Made by a program: the position numbers and the translations under genes
Shown here: piece after piece, positions 7,761 to 16,048 of the stretch
Layout of the letters: the number at the start of each line of letters is the position of its first letter
Numbering within the stretch: the stretch's first letter is position 1
NCBI GenBank assembly: GCA_902771935.1
Contig: CACXYM010000007.1
Span: 248,001 to 312,000 of the forward strand
DNA length: 64,000 nucleotides
Reading direction: 5' to 3'
From: an uncultured Bacteroidales bacterium
Lineage (GTDB): Bacteria > Bacteroidota > Bacteroidia > Bacteroidales > Paludibacteraceae
The notes under the pieces: model-generated
Database searches by the model: none
What the model was told of the DNA's origin: nothing
What the model saw: only the letters and a program-made list of their open reading frames with translations

Positions 7761-8828
7761 TTATACGAATCCGGTCTTTGTGACGGTGAAGTTGATACGC
7801 AGTATGCCGTCAATATACGATATTTCGTAGGACGGATAAACATAACCGTTGTAGCCCGACAAATCATGCGACTCGTCGTAGTTCCAACTATCAGCGCCAA
7901 AGACAATTATTCCGTCCGCCTCGGCATCGGAGGAGACACGCGTATAGAAACCGTTCTTGCGCACGTTATCAATGAATGCCTTTGCGTCCTCTTCGGAGAC
8001 ATCGTTTATTACAGCATTGACGTACGCGATGTTATCCACATCGCATGAAGCCGGCAGCCAAAGCACTTTCGGGTCTTTCGCGCTCGCTCCCCACCCGAAG
8101 ACATGACTTACTTCAAAAGAAGTAATGGTTCCGCTACCAGTATATTTGAAGACATATTTCTTGGCCTCCATATCAGCCGGATAGAGGTCATCGCGCCATT
8201 TGCCGAAACCGTTCTCCGTATATTGCTGTACCATCTTGGACGGCGGCACGATAGGTCCGAGTGCTTGGACACGTTTAGCAATTTTGATATAAGTCTCCTC
8301 AAAATTACCGGCATCTTCCACTTTTTTGTAGTCCTTGAAGAACATAAAGTCAGTCCTTCCTGCGTATCCGTCAAGTGCCATTTCCAACTGTGCATCATTC
8401 CACTTGGTCTCCACGCTATAGAAGACAGTGTCTTCGTAGGTGAAGGTTTGCCAGTTACCGTCGTTGTCATTGTAATAGTCCATCCAGAAGAAAAACGTGC
8501 TGCTTTTGCCGTCGTACGCATGCCAGTTGTTCGGGATACACGGTTTACCTCCTGCGGCCTGCGGTGTCTGGAGCGAAGTGACATCTTCAATAGAGTGGAT
8601 AGATCCGTCTGTACCTTTTGCGAGCAAGCGATTACCGTTCATGTAGATACCGGGTTCGGCATTCTTGTACGTTTCCTTGTAATCGGTTAAGCTGGGGTCT
8701 GTCGGATCAGTTGGATCTGTCGGTTTTGTTGTTTCAGTGGGGTCTTCCACTGTTTTGTCTTTTTCACAGCTAACGAAGATAAAAGATGTCATACTTAGTG
8801 CCATGAATACATAAAAGTACTTTTTCAT
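7761..8828 (-). CDS. Surface lipoprotein of unknown function
   Basis: A 355-residue protein with a lipoprotein signal (MKKYFYVFMALSMTSFIFVSC), so the mature N-terminus is a lipidated cysteine. A Thr/Pro/Asp linker of about 30 residues (PTDPTDPTDP) leads into a beta-rich domain with many Trp and Tyr residues (NNWHAYDGKSSTFFFWMDYY). I do not recognise the domain. ATG 8828 is chosen because the two codons before it do not improve the signal peptide. The first mature residues (EKDKTVED) are acidic, as in lipoproteins displayed on the outside of Bacteroidota cells. The gene follows a long structured leader (8870-9139), so its expression is probably controlled after transcription starts. Confidence 0.8.
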   Translation of the reverse strand: MKKYFYVFMALSMTSFIFVSCEKDKTVEDPTETTKPTDPTDPTDPSLTDYKETYKNAEPGIYMNGNRLLAKGTDGSIHSIEDVTSLQTPQAAGGKPCIPNNWHAYDGKSSTFFFWMDYYNDNDGNWQTFTYEDTVFYSVETKWNDAQLEMALDGYAGRTDFMFFKDYKKVEDAGNFEETYIKIAKRVQALGPIVPPSKMVQQYTENGFGKWRDDLYPADMEAKKYVFKYTGSGTITSFEVSHVFGWGASAKDPKVLWLPASCDVDNIAYVNAVINDVSEEDAKAFIDNVRKNGFYTRVSSDAEADGIIVFGADSWNYDESHDLSGYNGYVYPSYEISYIDGILRINFTVTKTGFV

Positions 8829-8869
8829 AATCAACTGTATTATCCTTGTGCAACCACAATCAAGGGTTC

Positions 8870-9101
8870 TATAAAATATAATAAAAGCGTGAGGTTGCTA
8901 TGCTCATACTCAAATAGAGGTAATTAGGGTAACCTAAAGGCAAGTATGCTCATAGAAACTTCACGCTAACGCGCGAAGCCTATTTGCAATCCTCTCGCCT
9001 TTTAGAAAAGTCCCTAATTTTTCTATTTAAGAGTAAAGCAAACGCTTCTTTTTCATTATGTCCTCCTGTTTAACGTCAGTGAGTGACGGGAGGTGTAAAT
9101 T
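8870..9101 (-). promoter_or_regulatory. Structured leader element, copy 1 (attenuator-like)
   Basis: From the start near 9101 the RNA holds, in order: a small hairpin CGTCA-CTCAC-TGACG (9088-9074), a strong ribosome site AGGAGG with ATG at 9056 and a nine-codon ORF, then about 60 nt, then a long imperfect hairpin (arms 8966-8941 and 8910-8887, beginning GCGTGA and ending TCACGC), then a U-rich tract (8886-8871). CCTCC just before the small hairpin can pair with GGAGG and hide the ribosome site. The 37-nt core 9052-9088 matches copy 2 (46971-47007) at 34 positions. The lipoprotein ATG is 42 nt past the U-tract. Function is inferred from this layout. Confidence 0.6.
9027..9056 (-). CDS. Possible leader peptide (MKKKRLLYS)
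   Basis: A nine-codon ORF starts at ATG 9056, seven bases after AGGAGG, a far stronger ribosome site than the usual one in this window. It ends at TAA 9027. The conserved block shared with leader copy 2 includes this ribosome site and the first ATG-AA bases but not the rest of the peptide, so the act of translation may matter more than the product. Confidence 0.4.
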   Translation of the reverse strand: MKKKRLLYS

Positions 9102-9107
9102 CCGCTG

Positions 9108-9139
9108 CAAAGGTAGTGCTTTTTTTTGGAATGTGCAAA
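9108..9139 (-). promoter_or_regulatory. Promoter of leader element 1 and the lipoprotein gene
   Basis: TTTG (9139-9136), 20 bp, TACCTTTG (9115-9108) on the minus strand. It diverges from the phosphatase promoter at 9177. Confidence 0.82.
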
Positions 9140-9176
9140 AACAAAATGTAACTTTTTGCAAAAACTGCACATTTTA

Positions 9177-9208
9177 TTTGCGTACATGTAAAAAAAGCAC
9201 TACCTTTG
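9177..9208 (+). promoter_or_regulatory. Promoter of the phosphatase gene
   Basis: TTTG at 9177-9180, 20 bp, TACCTTTG at 9201-9208; the ATG is 15 bp further on. Confidence 0.82.
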
Positions 9209-9222
9209 TCGGCGAAAAGGGA

Positions 9223-9681
9223 ATGAGAATGATAAAGATACTATTTATATGTCATGGCAATATCTGCCGGTCAGTGATGGCAGAAATGGTGATGAAGAAT
9301 TTGTGCAAAAGTGCCGGTGAAATCGAGCGTTTTGTTATCAATTCGGCTGCTGTCTCTACCGAAGAAATCGGCAACGATATCTATCCTCCGGCTAAACGTA
9401 AACTGCACGAAAAAGGTATTCCTTTTGAGCACCATGCTGCACGACAGATAACGCGTGCGGACTATTCCTATTATGACTATATCATCTGTGCCGATCATTC
9501 CAATTTGCGTTGGTTGGAGCGTATCATTGGCGAAGATACCAACAATAAAGTGTCGCTGATGATGACATGGGCAGGGCAAACACGCGATGTAGCCGACCCG
9601 TGGTACACAGGTGACTTCGAGCAAGCTTACAACGACATTTATTCCGCCTGTTGTGGCATTTTGAAGCAATTAAGTGCATAA
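9223..9681 (+). CDS. Low-molecular-weight protein tyrosine phosphatase
   Basis: A 152-residue phosphatase with the P-loop CHGNICRS (CX5R) at residues 10-17 and the general-acid motif ADPWYTGDF near residue 125. The nucleophile is the first cysteine of the loop and the acid is the aspartate before PW. The family removes phosphate from tyrosine, and in bacteria often acts on BY-kinases of polysaccharide systems. The Wzc-like kinase 5 kb away is a plausible but unproven partner. The ATG at 9223 is chosen because it lies just downstream of the promoter; 9229 is an alternative. The gene stands alone between its promoter and a terminator that overlaps its last codons. Confidence 0.93.
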   Translation: MRMIKILFICHGNICRSVMAEMVMKNLCKSAGEIERFVINSAAVSTEEIGNDIYPPAKRKLHEKGIPFEHHAARQITRADYSYYDYIICADHSNLRWLERIIGEDTNNKVSLMMTWAGQTRDVADPWYTGDFEQAYNDIYSACCGILKQLSA

Positions 9682-9695
9682 AAAGCACTTTTTTT
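9672..9695 (+). terminator. Terminator overlapping the phosphatase stop codon
   Basis: Stem AAGTGC/GCACTT with a 7-nt loop, followed by TTTTT. The stem begins inside the last codons of the phosphatase gene. Confidence 0.7.
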
Positions 9696-9704
9696 GTCAA
9701 ATTA

Positions 9705-9736
9705 TTTGCAAATATGCAAAAATTATATTACCTTTG
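9705..9736 (+). promoter_or_regulatory. Promoter of the tilS-aroE gene run
   Basis: TTTG at 9705-9708, 20 bp, TACCTTTG at 9729-9736; the tilS ATG is at 9754. It is the only clear consensus promoter before the plus-strand run that ends at 26097. Confidence 0.82.
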
Positions 9737-9753
9737 CACGCTAATTATGTGCA

Positions 9754-10482
9754 ATGGGTATTGTGTTACGGCGAGTAAAGAAATATATTGCGGATAAGAT
9801 GCTGCTTGGCGACGGTGCGAAAGTGCTTGTGTGCGTCAGTGGCGGCGCCGATAGTGTGGCGCTGTTAGATGTACTGCTCAGAGCCGGTTACGAGTGCGTC
9901 GTAGCACATTGTAACTTTCACCTCCGCGGTGCAGAGAGCGACCGAGACGAAGCCTTTGTGCGCAACTTATGCGGTTCGCTGGGAGGACGATTGCGTTTTG
10001 CTCCTGAGTGGCTTAGTTGCGCAGGCACTATCCCACTCTACGTGCGAGACTTTGATACTTTTTCGTACGCGCGGGCGCAACACATGAGCATAGAGACGGC
10101 TGCGCGCGAGTTGCGCTATACTTGGTTTGGCGAACTTGCTGAACAGTTAGGCTGCGAAGCAATCGCGGTGGCACATCACCAAAACGACCAAGCCGAGACT
10201 ATCCTAATGAATATCCGTCGCGGATGCGGACTGCAGGGACTGCGCGGCATGCAACCGAAAAGCAATAATGCCTACCATGAGGGCAAACCGGTTATTCGAC
10301 CGCTGCTGTGCACGACACATGATTACATTTGCCACTACCTGCGCGATATCCGCCATATAGACTGGGTGGAAGACTCGACCAATAGCGACACGAATTATAA
10401 GCGCAATGCGGTACGAGAAGAGTTGAAAGGCTGGACGAAAGCAGAGATTGAACATTTAGTAACGCTATCAGAGAGACTATGA
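9754..10482 (+). CDS. tilS: tRNA(Ile)-lysidine synthase, short form
   Basis: A 242-residue PP-loop ATPase. The ATP-binding motif SGGADS is at residues 29-34, followed by the family signatures HCNFHLRGAESDRDE, AHHQNDQAETILMNIRRGCGLQGLRGM and EDSTNSDTNYKRNAVR. TilS converts the wobble cytidine of tRNA-Ile(CAU) to lysidine, an essential step for reading AUA. Usual Bacteroidota TilS proteins are around 400 residues or more; this one stops right after the catalytic domain and lacks the C-terminal tRNA-binding domains. The stop is coupled to aroE by an ATGA overlap, so the truncation is part of the operon's structure rather than an obvious late frameshift. Confidence 0.88.
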   Translation: MGIVLRRVKKYIADKMLLGDGAKVLVCVSGGADSVALLDVLLRAGYECVVAHCNFHLRGAESDRDEAFVRNLCGSLGGRLRFAPEWLSCAGTIPLYVRDFDTFSYARAQHMSIETAARELRYTWFGELAEQLGCEAIAVAHHQNDQAETILMNIRRGCGLQGLRGMQPKSNNAYHEGKPVIRPLLCTTHDYICHYLRDIRHIDWVEDSTNSDTNYKRNAVREELKGWTKAEIEHLVTLSERL

Positions 10483-11156
10483 AGCATTATGGCCTGATAG
10501 GAAAAAAGTTAGGGCATAGTTGGTCAGCCGATTATTTTGCCCGCAAGTTTGCTGCGGAAGGAATAGACGCGGACTACAGGCTGATTGAGCTTAATGCGCT
10601 GTGGGAAGGTATTCCAAAGGATTTGGAAGGTTATAATGTGACGATACCTTATAAGCATGCGATTATTCCTTATTTAGACAGCGTAGATGCTGTTGCAGCG
10701 GAGATTGGTGCTGTGAATGTAGTGAAAGGTGGCGTAGGATATAACACCGACTACATCGGAGTTATTGAAAGTGTAAAGTTGCACGTTGAGAGTGGTTGGA
10801 AGGCACTTATTATAGGTCGTGGTGGAGCTGCACGAGCTGTACATTATGCGCTGAAAGTGATGGATATCGCAAGCGAGATGACCAATCCTCATGGTAAGAT
10901 AGAAGCAGACGCGAGTCAGTACAATTTGATAGTTAACGCGACGCCGCTGGGTATGTGGCCGGAGGTTGATACTTACCCCGACATTGCTTACTCGGCGTTG
11001 AAGCCGCAGCAGGTGCTGTTTGACTGTGTATATAATCCAGAAGTGACGGAGTTTATGCGACGGGGAAAGGAGCAAGGTTGCACAGTTATTGGTGGGCTGA
11101 AGATGCTACAAGTTCAAGCGGAAGCCAGTTGGAAGATCTGGAATTCTAATGAATAG
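10479..11156 (+). CDS. aroE: Shikimate dehydrogenase
   Basis: A 225-residue enzyme that reduces 3-dehydroshikimate to shikimate with NADPH (chorismate pathway). Seen: the substrate motif LGHSWSADYF (residues 11-20), the catalytic lysine in YNVTIPYK, NTDYIG, the nucleotide loop GRGGAARAV, the NATPLGM motif and the C-terminal GGLKMLQVQA. It is shorter than the usual 260-290 residues because loops in the NADP domain are trimmed; all signature motifs are present. It overlaps tilS by ATGA. Confidence 0.93.
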   Translation: MKHYGLIGKKLGHSWSADYFARKFAAEGIDADYRLIELNALWEGIPKDLEGYNVTIPYKHAIIPYLDSVDAVAAEIGAVNVVKGGVGYNTDYIGVIESVKLHVESGWKALIIGRGGAARAVHYALKVMDIASEMTNPHGKIEADASQYNLIVNATPLGMWPEVDTYPDIAYSALKPQQVLFDCVYNPEVTEFMRRGKEQGCTVIGGLKMLQVQAEASWKIWNSNE

Positions 11157-11199
11157 CAACCAAACGAAAAAAGAGCGAGAAAGTATAAAAAATTGAAAT

Positions 11200-12228
11200 A
11201 TGAAGAAAATGATTTTAGGCGTTCTATGCGCTGTGATTAGTTTAAGTGTATCAGCACAAGCTATTCGTGAAGGCGAGATGGCTTTAGTGTATTATATGCC
11301 TCAGACGCAGATGGTGATAGATGTTGAGTACGAGACCGTTATTTTGCACCGAGGTATTTACTCTGAATATGCGAAACAGTATTTGGGTTCAGCCGAAGTA
11401 GTGAGTGATGATGACATGTGGTACCGCATGACAGATATCCATACTCGTCTTCAGACTGCGGCGGACTACACTCGTATGTGCAAAGTGACGGATTATCCGC
11501 TACTGTTGTTATCGCGCAAGGGTACGTTGTTGGGTTACAACATAGAGCGTGAAAAGAAAGAGAGTTCACGTAGCCACCCCGCTTCTGCTCCCAAAGCCAA
11601 ATTGGAAGAGAGTAAAGTGCATGTTTTGCCCCTATTTGAGGAGCACTTAGCCGGTAAGAGTCTGGCAGAGCAAGCACACGGAGCCGCTAAGTTGATTTAC
11701 CGCATTCGCGAGAATCGAATGTATTTGGTTGGCGGTGAGGTGGACAAAGTACCAGCAGACGGTCGAGCTATGGAGTTAGCACTCAATAAATTAGACGAGA
11801 TGGAGCGGGAGTTAGTGGAGTTGTTTATCGGTCGTATAGAGGTGGTTAAGCACAAGAAGAGTTTTACTTATGTGCCTGTGAAGACGGAAGAGGTTGACTT
11901 GGCTTATTTCTCGGAGACTCAGGGTTTCACGACTTCAGAGAGCGGAGATGCCATTAAACTCAGCATTACAGCGCGCCGTCAAACGAAAGGTCATGCCAAT
12001 GTGGATAATAAGAAGAAGGCTCCTCAGCCATCGCAGATTTTCTACAACCTTCCCGGTTCAGCAACGTATAAGATTACGTATTTGAACGAGGTGCGCGCAG
12101 AAGGCGAGATTCCAGTGGCACAATTCGGTGTGTCGGTTCCTTTGGCACAGGATTTGTTCAATGGCAAAGAACAACCGCAGATACGTTTCAATCCGCAAAC
12201 GGGAAATATAGAATCAATTGAATATTGA
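11200..12228 (+). CDS. DUF4831 family exported protein
   Basis: A 342-residue protein with signal peptide MKKMILGVLCAVISLSVSAQA. It matches the Bacteroidota-specific DUF4831 family by its opening (YYMPQTQMVIDVEYE), the YAKQYLG segment and the C-terminal NLPGSATYKITYLNE region. The family has no established function; an envelope location follows from the signal peptide. Codons flow into the DUF4835 gene through a heptad array that includes this gene's stop codon. Confidence 0.82.
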   Translation: MKKMILGVLCAVISLSVSAQAIREGEMALVYYMPQTQMVIDVEYETVILHRGIYSEYAKQYLGSAEVVSDDDMWYRMTDIHTRLQTAADYTRMCKVTDYPLLLLSRKGTLLGYNIEREKKESSRSHPASAPKAKLEESKVHVLPLFEEHLAGKSLAEQAHGAAKLIYRIRENRMYLVGGEVDKVPADGRAMELALNKLDEMERELVELFIGRIEVVKHKKSFTYVPVKTEEVDLAYFSETQGFTTSESGDAIKLSITARRQTKGHANVDNKKKAPQPSQIFYNLPGSATYKITYLNEVRAEGEIPVAQFGVSVPLAQDLFNGKEQPQIRFNPQTGNIESIEY

Positions 12229-12259
12229 TTGTTGAATGTGTAATGTTGAATGTGTAATG
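12225..12259. repeat. Heptad array, five units, spanning stop to start (DUF4831/DUF4835)
   Basis: Units TTGATTG, TTGAATG, TGTAATG, TTGAATG, TGTAATG are in perfect register over 35 bp. The first unit contains the DUF4831 stop (TGA 12226-12228), and the last ATG (12257-12259) is the DUF4835 start codon. Confidence 0.88.
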
Positions 12260-13165
12260 AAGCGATTATTAGTAATATTAGCTTGTTTGATGGCATTAAG
12301 TATTCAGGCTCAGGAGCTTAAGTGCACAGTGACTATTAATTCAGATAAGATAGAAGGCACCAATAAGAGCGTATATGAAACGTTACGTCAAGCGATTATG
12401 GACTACATGAATAATAATCGCTGGACAAATATGACTTTTGCCGAAGGTGAGAAAATAGAGTGCTCGATGATGATTATCGTCAATTCGGTGAGCGATAATC
12501 TATATAACTGCGAGATGCAGTTGCAGGCGAAACGTCCGGTCTATGGTACGACCTACTCGACCCCACTGCTTAATTTCTCGGACAAGAACTTTGCGTTCAC
12601 CTATCAAGAATTCGACCGTATCGAATATCAACAGAACCTGTTCACAACTAACCTGACGGCTATGCTCGCGTATTACGTCTATTTGATTATAGGTCACGAC
12701 TGCGACAGTTATCAGAAGTTAGGCGGCACACCCTATTTCCAAGCGTGTGAAGATATTGTCAGTACATGTCAATCCGCGAGCATGGATGCTATTGAACAGA
12801 AAGGTTGGAAGGCTTTTGACAGCAACCGTAACCGCTACGCGCTCATCAATAATCTCATGGACGAAGCATTTAAGAAATATCGCGAGTACTACTACACCTA
12901 CCACCGGATGGGTTTGGACTTAATGACTGCGAATGTGGCAAATGCACGCGCGACAATAGCAGAAGGTCTGCCTGTGCTCCGCGATGCTAACAGAGCCCGA
13001 CCGGCTACCTATGTGGTGAATGTATTTTTGGATGCCAAGGCTGACGAGTTGACAAATATCTTCATGAAGGGAACAGACAAAGAGAAGAAGTCAGTATACG
13101 AGATTCTAATGGATATCGACCCTACGCGCAATAACCTCTACGATAAAATTGTTGAGAATAAGTAA
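12257..13165 (+). CDS. DUF4835 (PorD-like) exported protein
   Basis: A 302-residue protein with signal peptide MKRLLVILACLMALSIQAQ. It matches DUF4835, a Bacteroidota family annotated as PorD-like and linked to type IX secretion. Seen: LKCTVTINSDKIEGTN directly after the signal, a central aromatic block (NLTAMLAYYVYLIIGHDCDSY) and the C-terminal VFLDAKADEL region. In this phylum DUF4835 commonly sits next to recN, as here (1-bp gap). The assignment to secretion is inherited from the family. Confidence 0.82.
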   Translation: MKRLLVILACLMALSIQAQELKCTVTINSDKIEGTNKSVYETLRQAIMDYMNNNRWTNMTFAEGEKIECSMMIIVNSVSDNLYNCEMQLQAKRPVYGTTYSTPLLNFSDKNFAFTYQEFDRIEYQQNLFTTNLTAMLAYYVYLIIGHDCDSYQKLGGTPYFQACEDIVSTCQSASMDAIEQKGWKAFDSNRNRYALINNLMDEAFKKYREYYYTYHRMGLDLMTANVANARATIAEGLPVLRDANRARPATYVVNVFLDAKADELTNIFMKGTDKEKKSVYEILMDIDPTRNNLYDKIVENK

Positions 13166-13166
13166 T

Positions 13167-14747
13167 ATGTTACAACACCTACACATACAAAACTACGCCC
13201 TTATCTCGCACTTAGACATCGATTTCGAGAACGGTTTCTCCGTGCTCACCGGTGAAACAGGTGCCGGTAAGAGTATTATTCTCGGTGCTTTGGCATTAGT
13301 CATGGGAGCACGCGCTGACCTCAAAACCATTACCGAGGGAGAAGAGCGATGCGTCATCGAAGCAGACTTTGGGGAGTACCTCATTCGCCGTGAACTAAAC
13401 CGCAACGGACGAAGTCGCTCACTCGTTAACGACGAAGTGGTGACACAAGTTGAGCTCAAAGCACTTGCTAATAAACTCATTGATATCCACTCGCAACACG
13501 AGAACCTGCTACTGGCAGATGATACCTTCCAACTAAGTGTAGTGGATGCTATAGCGGGCAATGCCGCTGAACAGACGGCGTATGCAGCTGCCTATACTAC
13601 CTATCGCGACGCAGAAAAAGCGCTGCACGATCTCAAGGCCCTAGCAGCTAAGACAAGTAAGGACCAAGACTATATAGCCTTTCAGTTTGAGCAGTTGGAC
13701 AAAGCACAACTGAACGACCCGAACGAACAAGAAGCATTAGAGGAAGAAGAATACCGACTTAGTCACGTTGAGCAACTCAAAGGCAGTTTGCAGACAGCAC
13801 TCCAAGTCATGGACAACGACGAAGGCGGGGCGCTCGAACTTATTCGCACAGCGAGAACGGCATTGGAAGAGATTCCTTCCCTATCCGACCGGCTGCAGAG
13901 CGTAGAGATTGAGCTGAAAGATATTGTTGCTGAAACCCACCGAGTAGAAGAAAACACAGAACTCGACCCTCAACGGCTGCAAGAAGTACAGGAACGACTA
14001 GACTTATTCAATACACTACTGCGTAAACATAATGCAAAGGATTTGAGTGAGTTGATAGCCTTGCGTGACGAGTTAGGCACACAAATGAATCAGATTGCCT
14101 CTTTCGACGACGAGATAGCGCGCTTGGAAAGTGAGTTAGCAGCTGCTTTAGACCATCTTCGTCGCGCTGCGGATGCGCTGACCTTGAGCCGAAGTAACGT
14201 ACGCGAACAGATTGCTGAGCGACTGACTGCTGACCTGTCACAATTAGGTATAGCTCACGCCAAAGTAGATATCTCCATTACGCCATTAGACGATTACACG
14301 GAGTCGGGACACGATAATGTGCAGTTCCTTTTTGCCGCCAACCTCAATCAGTCACTTCGCCGCGTGAGCGAAGTAGCCAGTGGCGGTGAGATAGCGCGTT
14401 TCATGCTATGTGTCAAAGCATTAATCGCTTCCACGAACGGGTTGCCAACCATTATCTTTGACGAGATAGATACCGGCGTCAGCGGCGAAGTGGCAACGCA
14501 AATGGCTAAAATCATGCGCCAGATGGCAGTGAGCAGACAGATAATTGCGATCACCCACCTGCCGCAAATCGCAGCACAAGCGAACGCGCAATATAAAGTG
14601 TACAAAGCCGATACCGACACCCGCACCGAGACACATATTATTCGACTTAAACAGGACGAACGAGCACAAGAGATTGCTTCTATGCTCTCCGGAAAAGAAA
14701 TAACGACCGCCGCACTCAAAACGGCACAAGAACTGCTAAATAAATGA
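13167..14747 (+). CDS. recN: DNA repair protein RecN
   Basis: A 526-residue SMC-like ATPase that acts early in double-strand break repair. Walker A is TGETGAGKSIILGAL (residues 29-43), then RAD-type residues, long coiled-coil arms (about 155-365), the ABC signature VASGGEIARFMLC and Walker B PTIIFDEIDTGVSG. The ATG at 13167 is chosen over upstream in-frame codons because it follows the DUF4835 stop by one base and the protein then begins MLQHLHIQNYAL, as in the family. The stop overlaps the rarA start (ATGA). Confidence 0.95.
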   Translation: MLQHLHIQNYALISHLDIDFENGFSVLTGETGAGKSIILGALALVMGARADLKTITEGEERCVIEADFGEYLIRRELNRNGRSRSLVNDEVVTQVELKALANKLIDIHSQHENLLLADDTFQLSVVDAIAGNAAEQTAYAAAYTTYRDAEKALHDLKALAAKTSKDQDYIAFQFEQLDKAQLNDPNEQEALEEEEYRLSHVEQLKGSLQTALQVMDNDEGGALELIRTARTALEEIPSLSDRLQSVEIELKDIVAETHRVEENTELDPQRLQEVQERLDLFNTLLRKHNAKDLSELIALRDELGTQMNQIASFDDEIARLESELAAALDHLRRAADALTLSRSNVREQIAERLTADLSQLGIAHAKVDISITPLDDYTESGHDNVQFLFAANLNQSLRRVSEVASGGEIARFMLCVKALIASTNGLPTIIFDEIDTGVSGEVATQMAKIMRQMAVSRQIIAITHLPQIAAQANAQYKVYKADTDTRTETHIIRLKQDERAQEIASMLSGKEITTAALKTAQELLNK

Positions 14748-16045
14748 GTTTACCACTTGCTGAACGCGTCAGACCAAAGACGCTGAGCGAATATATCGGG
14801 CAGAAACATCTGGTTGGCGAAGGAGCTATCCTACGACAGATGATTGAAAGCGGCAACCTGTCGTCGTTTATATTGTGGGGTCCTCCCGGTGTCGGCAAAA
14901 CTACCCTTGCTCGCATTATTGCACATGAATTAGAACGACCATTCTACACTCTTTCCGCCGTAACGAGCGGAGTAAAGGAGGTACGCGATGTCATTGATAA
15001 AGCCAAACGAGAAGCGAAAATCAATAGCGGACTCTTTGCGGCACAAACAGACCAGCGTTCACCTATTCTCTTTATCGACGAGATACACCGTTTCAGTAAA
15101 TCACAGCAAGACAGTCTGCTCGGAGCAGTTGAGGACGGAACAATTACGTTGATTGGCGCGACTACCGAGAACCCAAGCTTTGAAGTGATTAACCCACTTC
15201 TCTCACGCTGTCAGATATACGTGCTCCAACCGTTGGGCAAAGATGATATGCTACAACTACTGAACCGCGTACTAAACGAAGACGAGGAACTGCGAGATAA
15301 ACATTTGGTAGTGAAAGAGACCGAAGCCATTCTGCGCTACAGCGGCGGCGACGCACGGAAGCTACTGAACATTATCGAATTAGTCAGCAACTCAGGCGTG
15401 AAGGAGATTGACAACGAAACAGTAACCAAACAGCTGCAGCAGAATCCTGTTGCCTACGACAAAGACGGCGAACTGCATTACGATATCATCTCCGCGTTCA
15501 TCAAATCTATTCGTGGCTCTGATCCGGATGCAGCTATCTACTGGTTAGCACGAATGGTGGCAGCGGGCGAAGACCCAAAGTTCATTGCACGACGATTAGT
15601 CATATCCGCCAGCGAAGATATCGGATTAGCGAACCCCAATGCCCTACTGGTGGCAAACGCATGCTTTGATACGCTGCAGAAAATAGGTTGGCCCGAAGGA
15701 CGTATTCCACTCGCTATGGCAACCGTCTATCTCGCCACATCGCAGAAGTCCAATTCTGCCTATTTAGCAATAGATAACGCCCTGGCAGAAGTAGAAAACA
15801 GCGGCAACTTAGCTGTTCCGTTGCACCTACGCAATGCGCCTACACAACTGATGAAAGACCTTGGATATAGTGATGGATACAAATATGCTCACGACTATCC
15901 AAACCACTTTGTCAAACAGCAGTTCCTGCCGGACGAACTCCTTGGGACACATTTCTGGGAAGCACAAGGCAGCCCGCAAGAACAGAAAATGGCAGAGTGG
16001 ATGAAATATCTTTGGGGTGCTTCCGAGCACTTCGATAAAAAGTAA
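14744..16045 (+). CDS. rarA: Replication-associated recombination ATPase RarA (MgsA)
   Basis: A 433-residue AAA+ ATPase related to clamp loaders that works at stalled forks. Seen: RPKTLSEYIGQKHLVGEG, Walker A GPPGVGKTTLARI, Walker B LFIDEIHRFSKSQQD, sensor GATTENPSFEV, arginine finger LLSRCQIY and the C-terminal MgsA domain (DPDAAIYWLARMVAAGEDPKFIARRL). Full length, overlapping recN by 4 bp. Confidence 0.95.
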   Translation: MSLPLAERVRPKTLSEYIGQKHLVGEGAILRQMIESGNLSSFILWGPPGVGKTTLARIIAHELERPFYTLSAVTSGVKEVRDVIDKAKREAKINSGLFAAQTDQRSPILFIDEIHRFSKSQQDSLLGAVEDGTITLIGATTENPSFEVINPLLSRCQIYVLQPLGKDDMLQLLNRVLNEDEELRDKHLVVKETEAILRYSGGDARKLLNIIELVSNSGVKEIDNETVTKQLQQNPVAYDKDGELHYDIISAFIKSIRGSDPDAAIYWLARMVAAGEDPKFIARRLVISASEDIGLANPNALLVANACFDTLQKIGWPEGRIPLAMATVYLATSQKSNSAYLAIDNALAEVENSGNLAVPLHLRNAPTQLMKDLGYSDGYKYAHDYPNHFVKQQFLPDELLGTHFWEAQGSPQEQKMAEWMKYLWGASEHFDKK

Positions 16046-16048
16046 GGA

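Noticed and set aside
8870..9101. 6S RNA or tmRNA
   Set aside because: No central-bubble layout or tRNA-like ends; the conserved part is a ribosome site plus ATG, which fits a leader ORF better.
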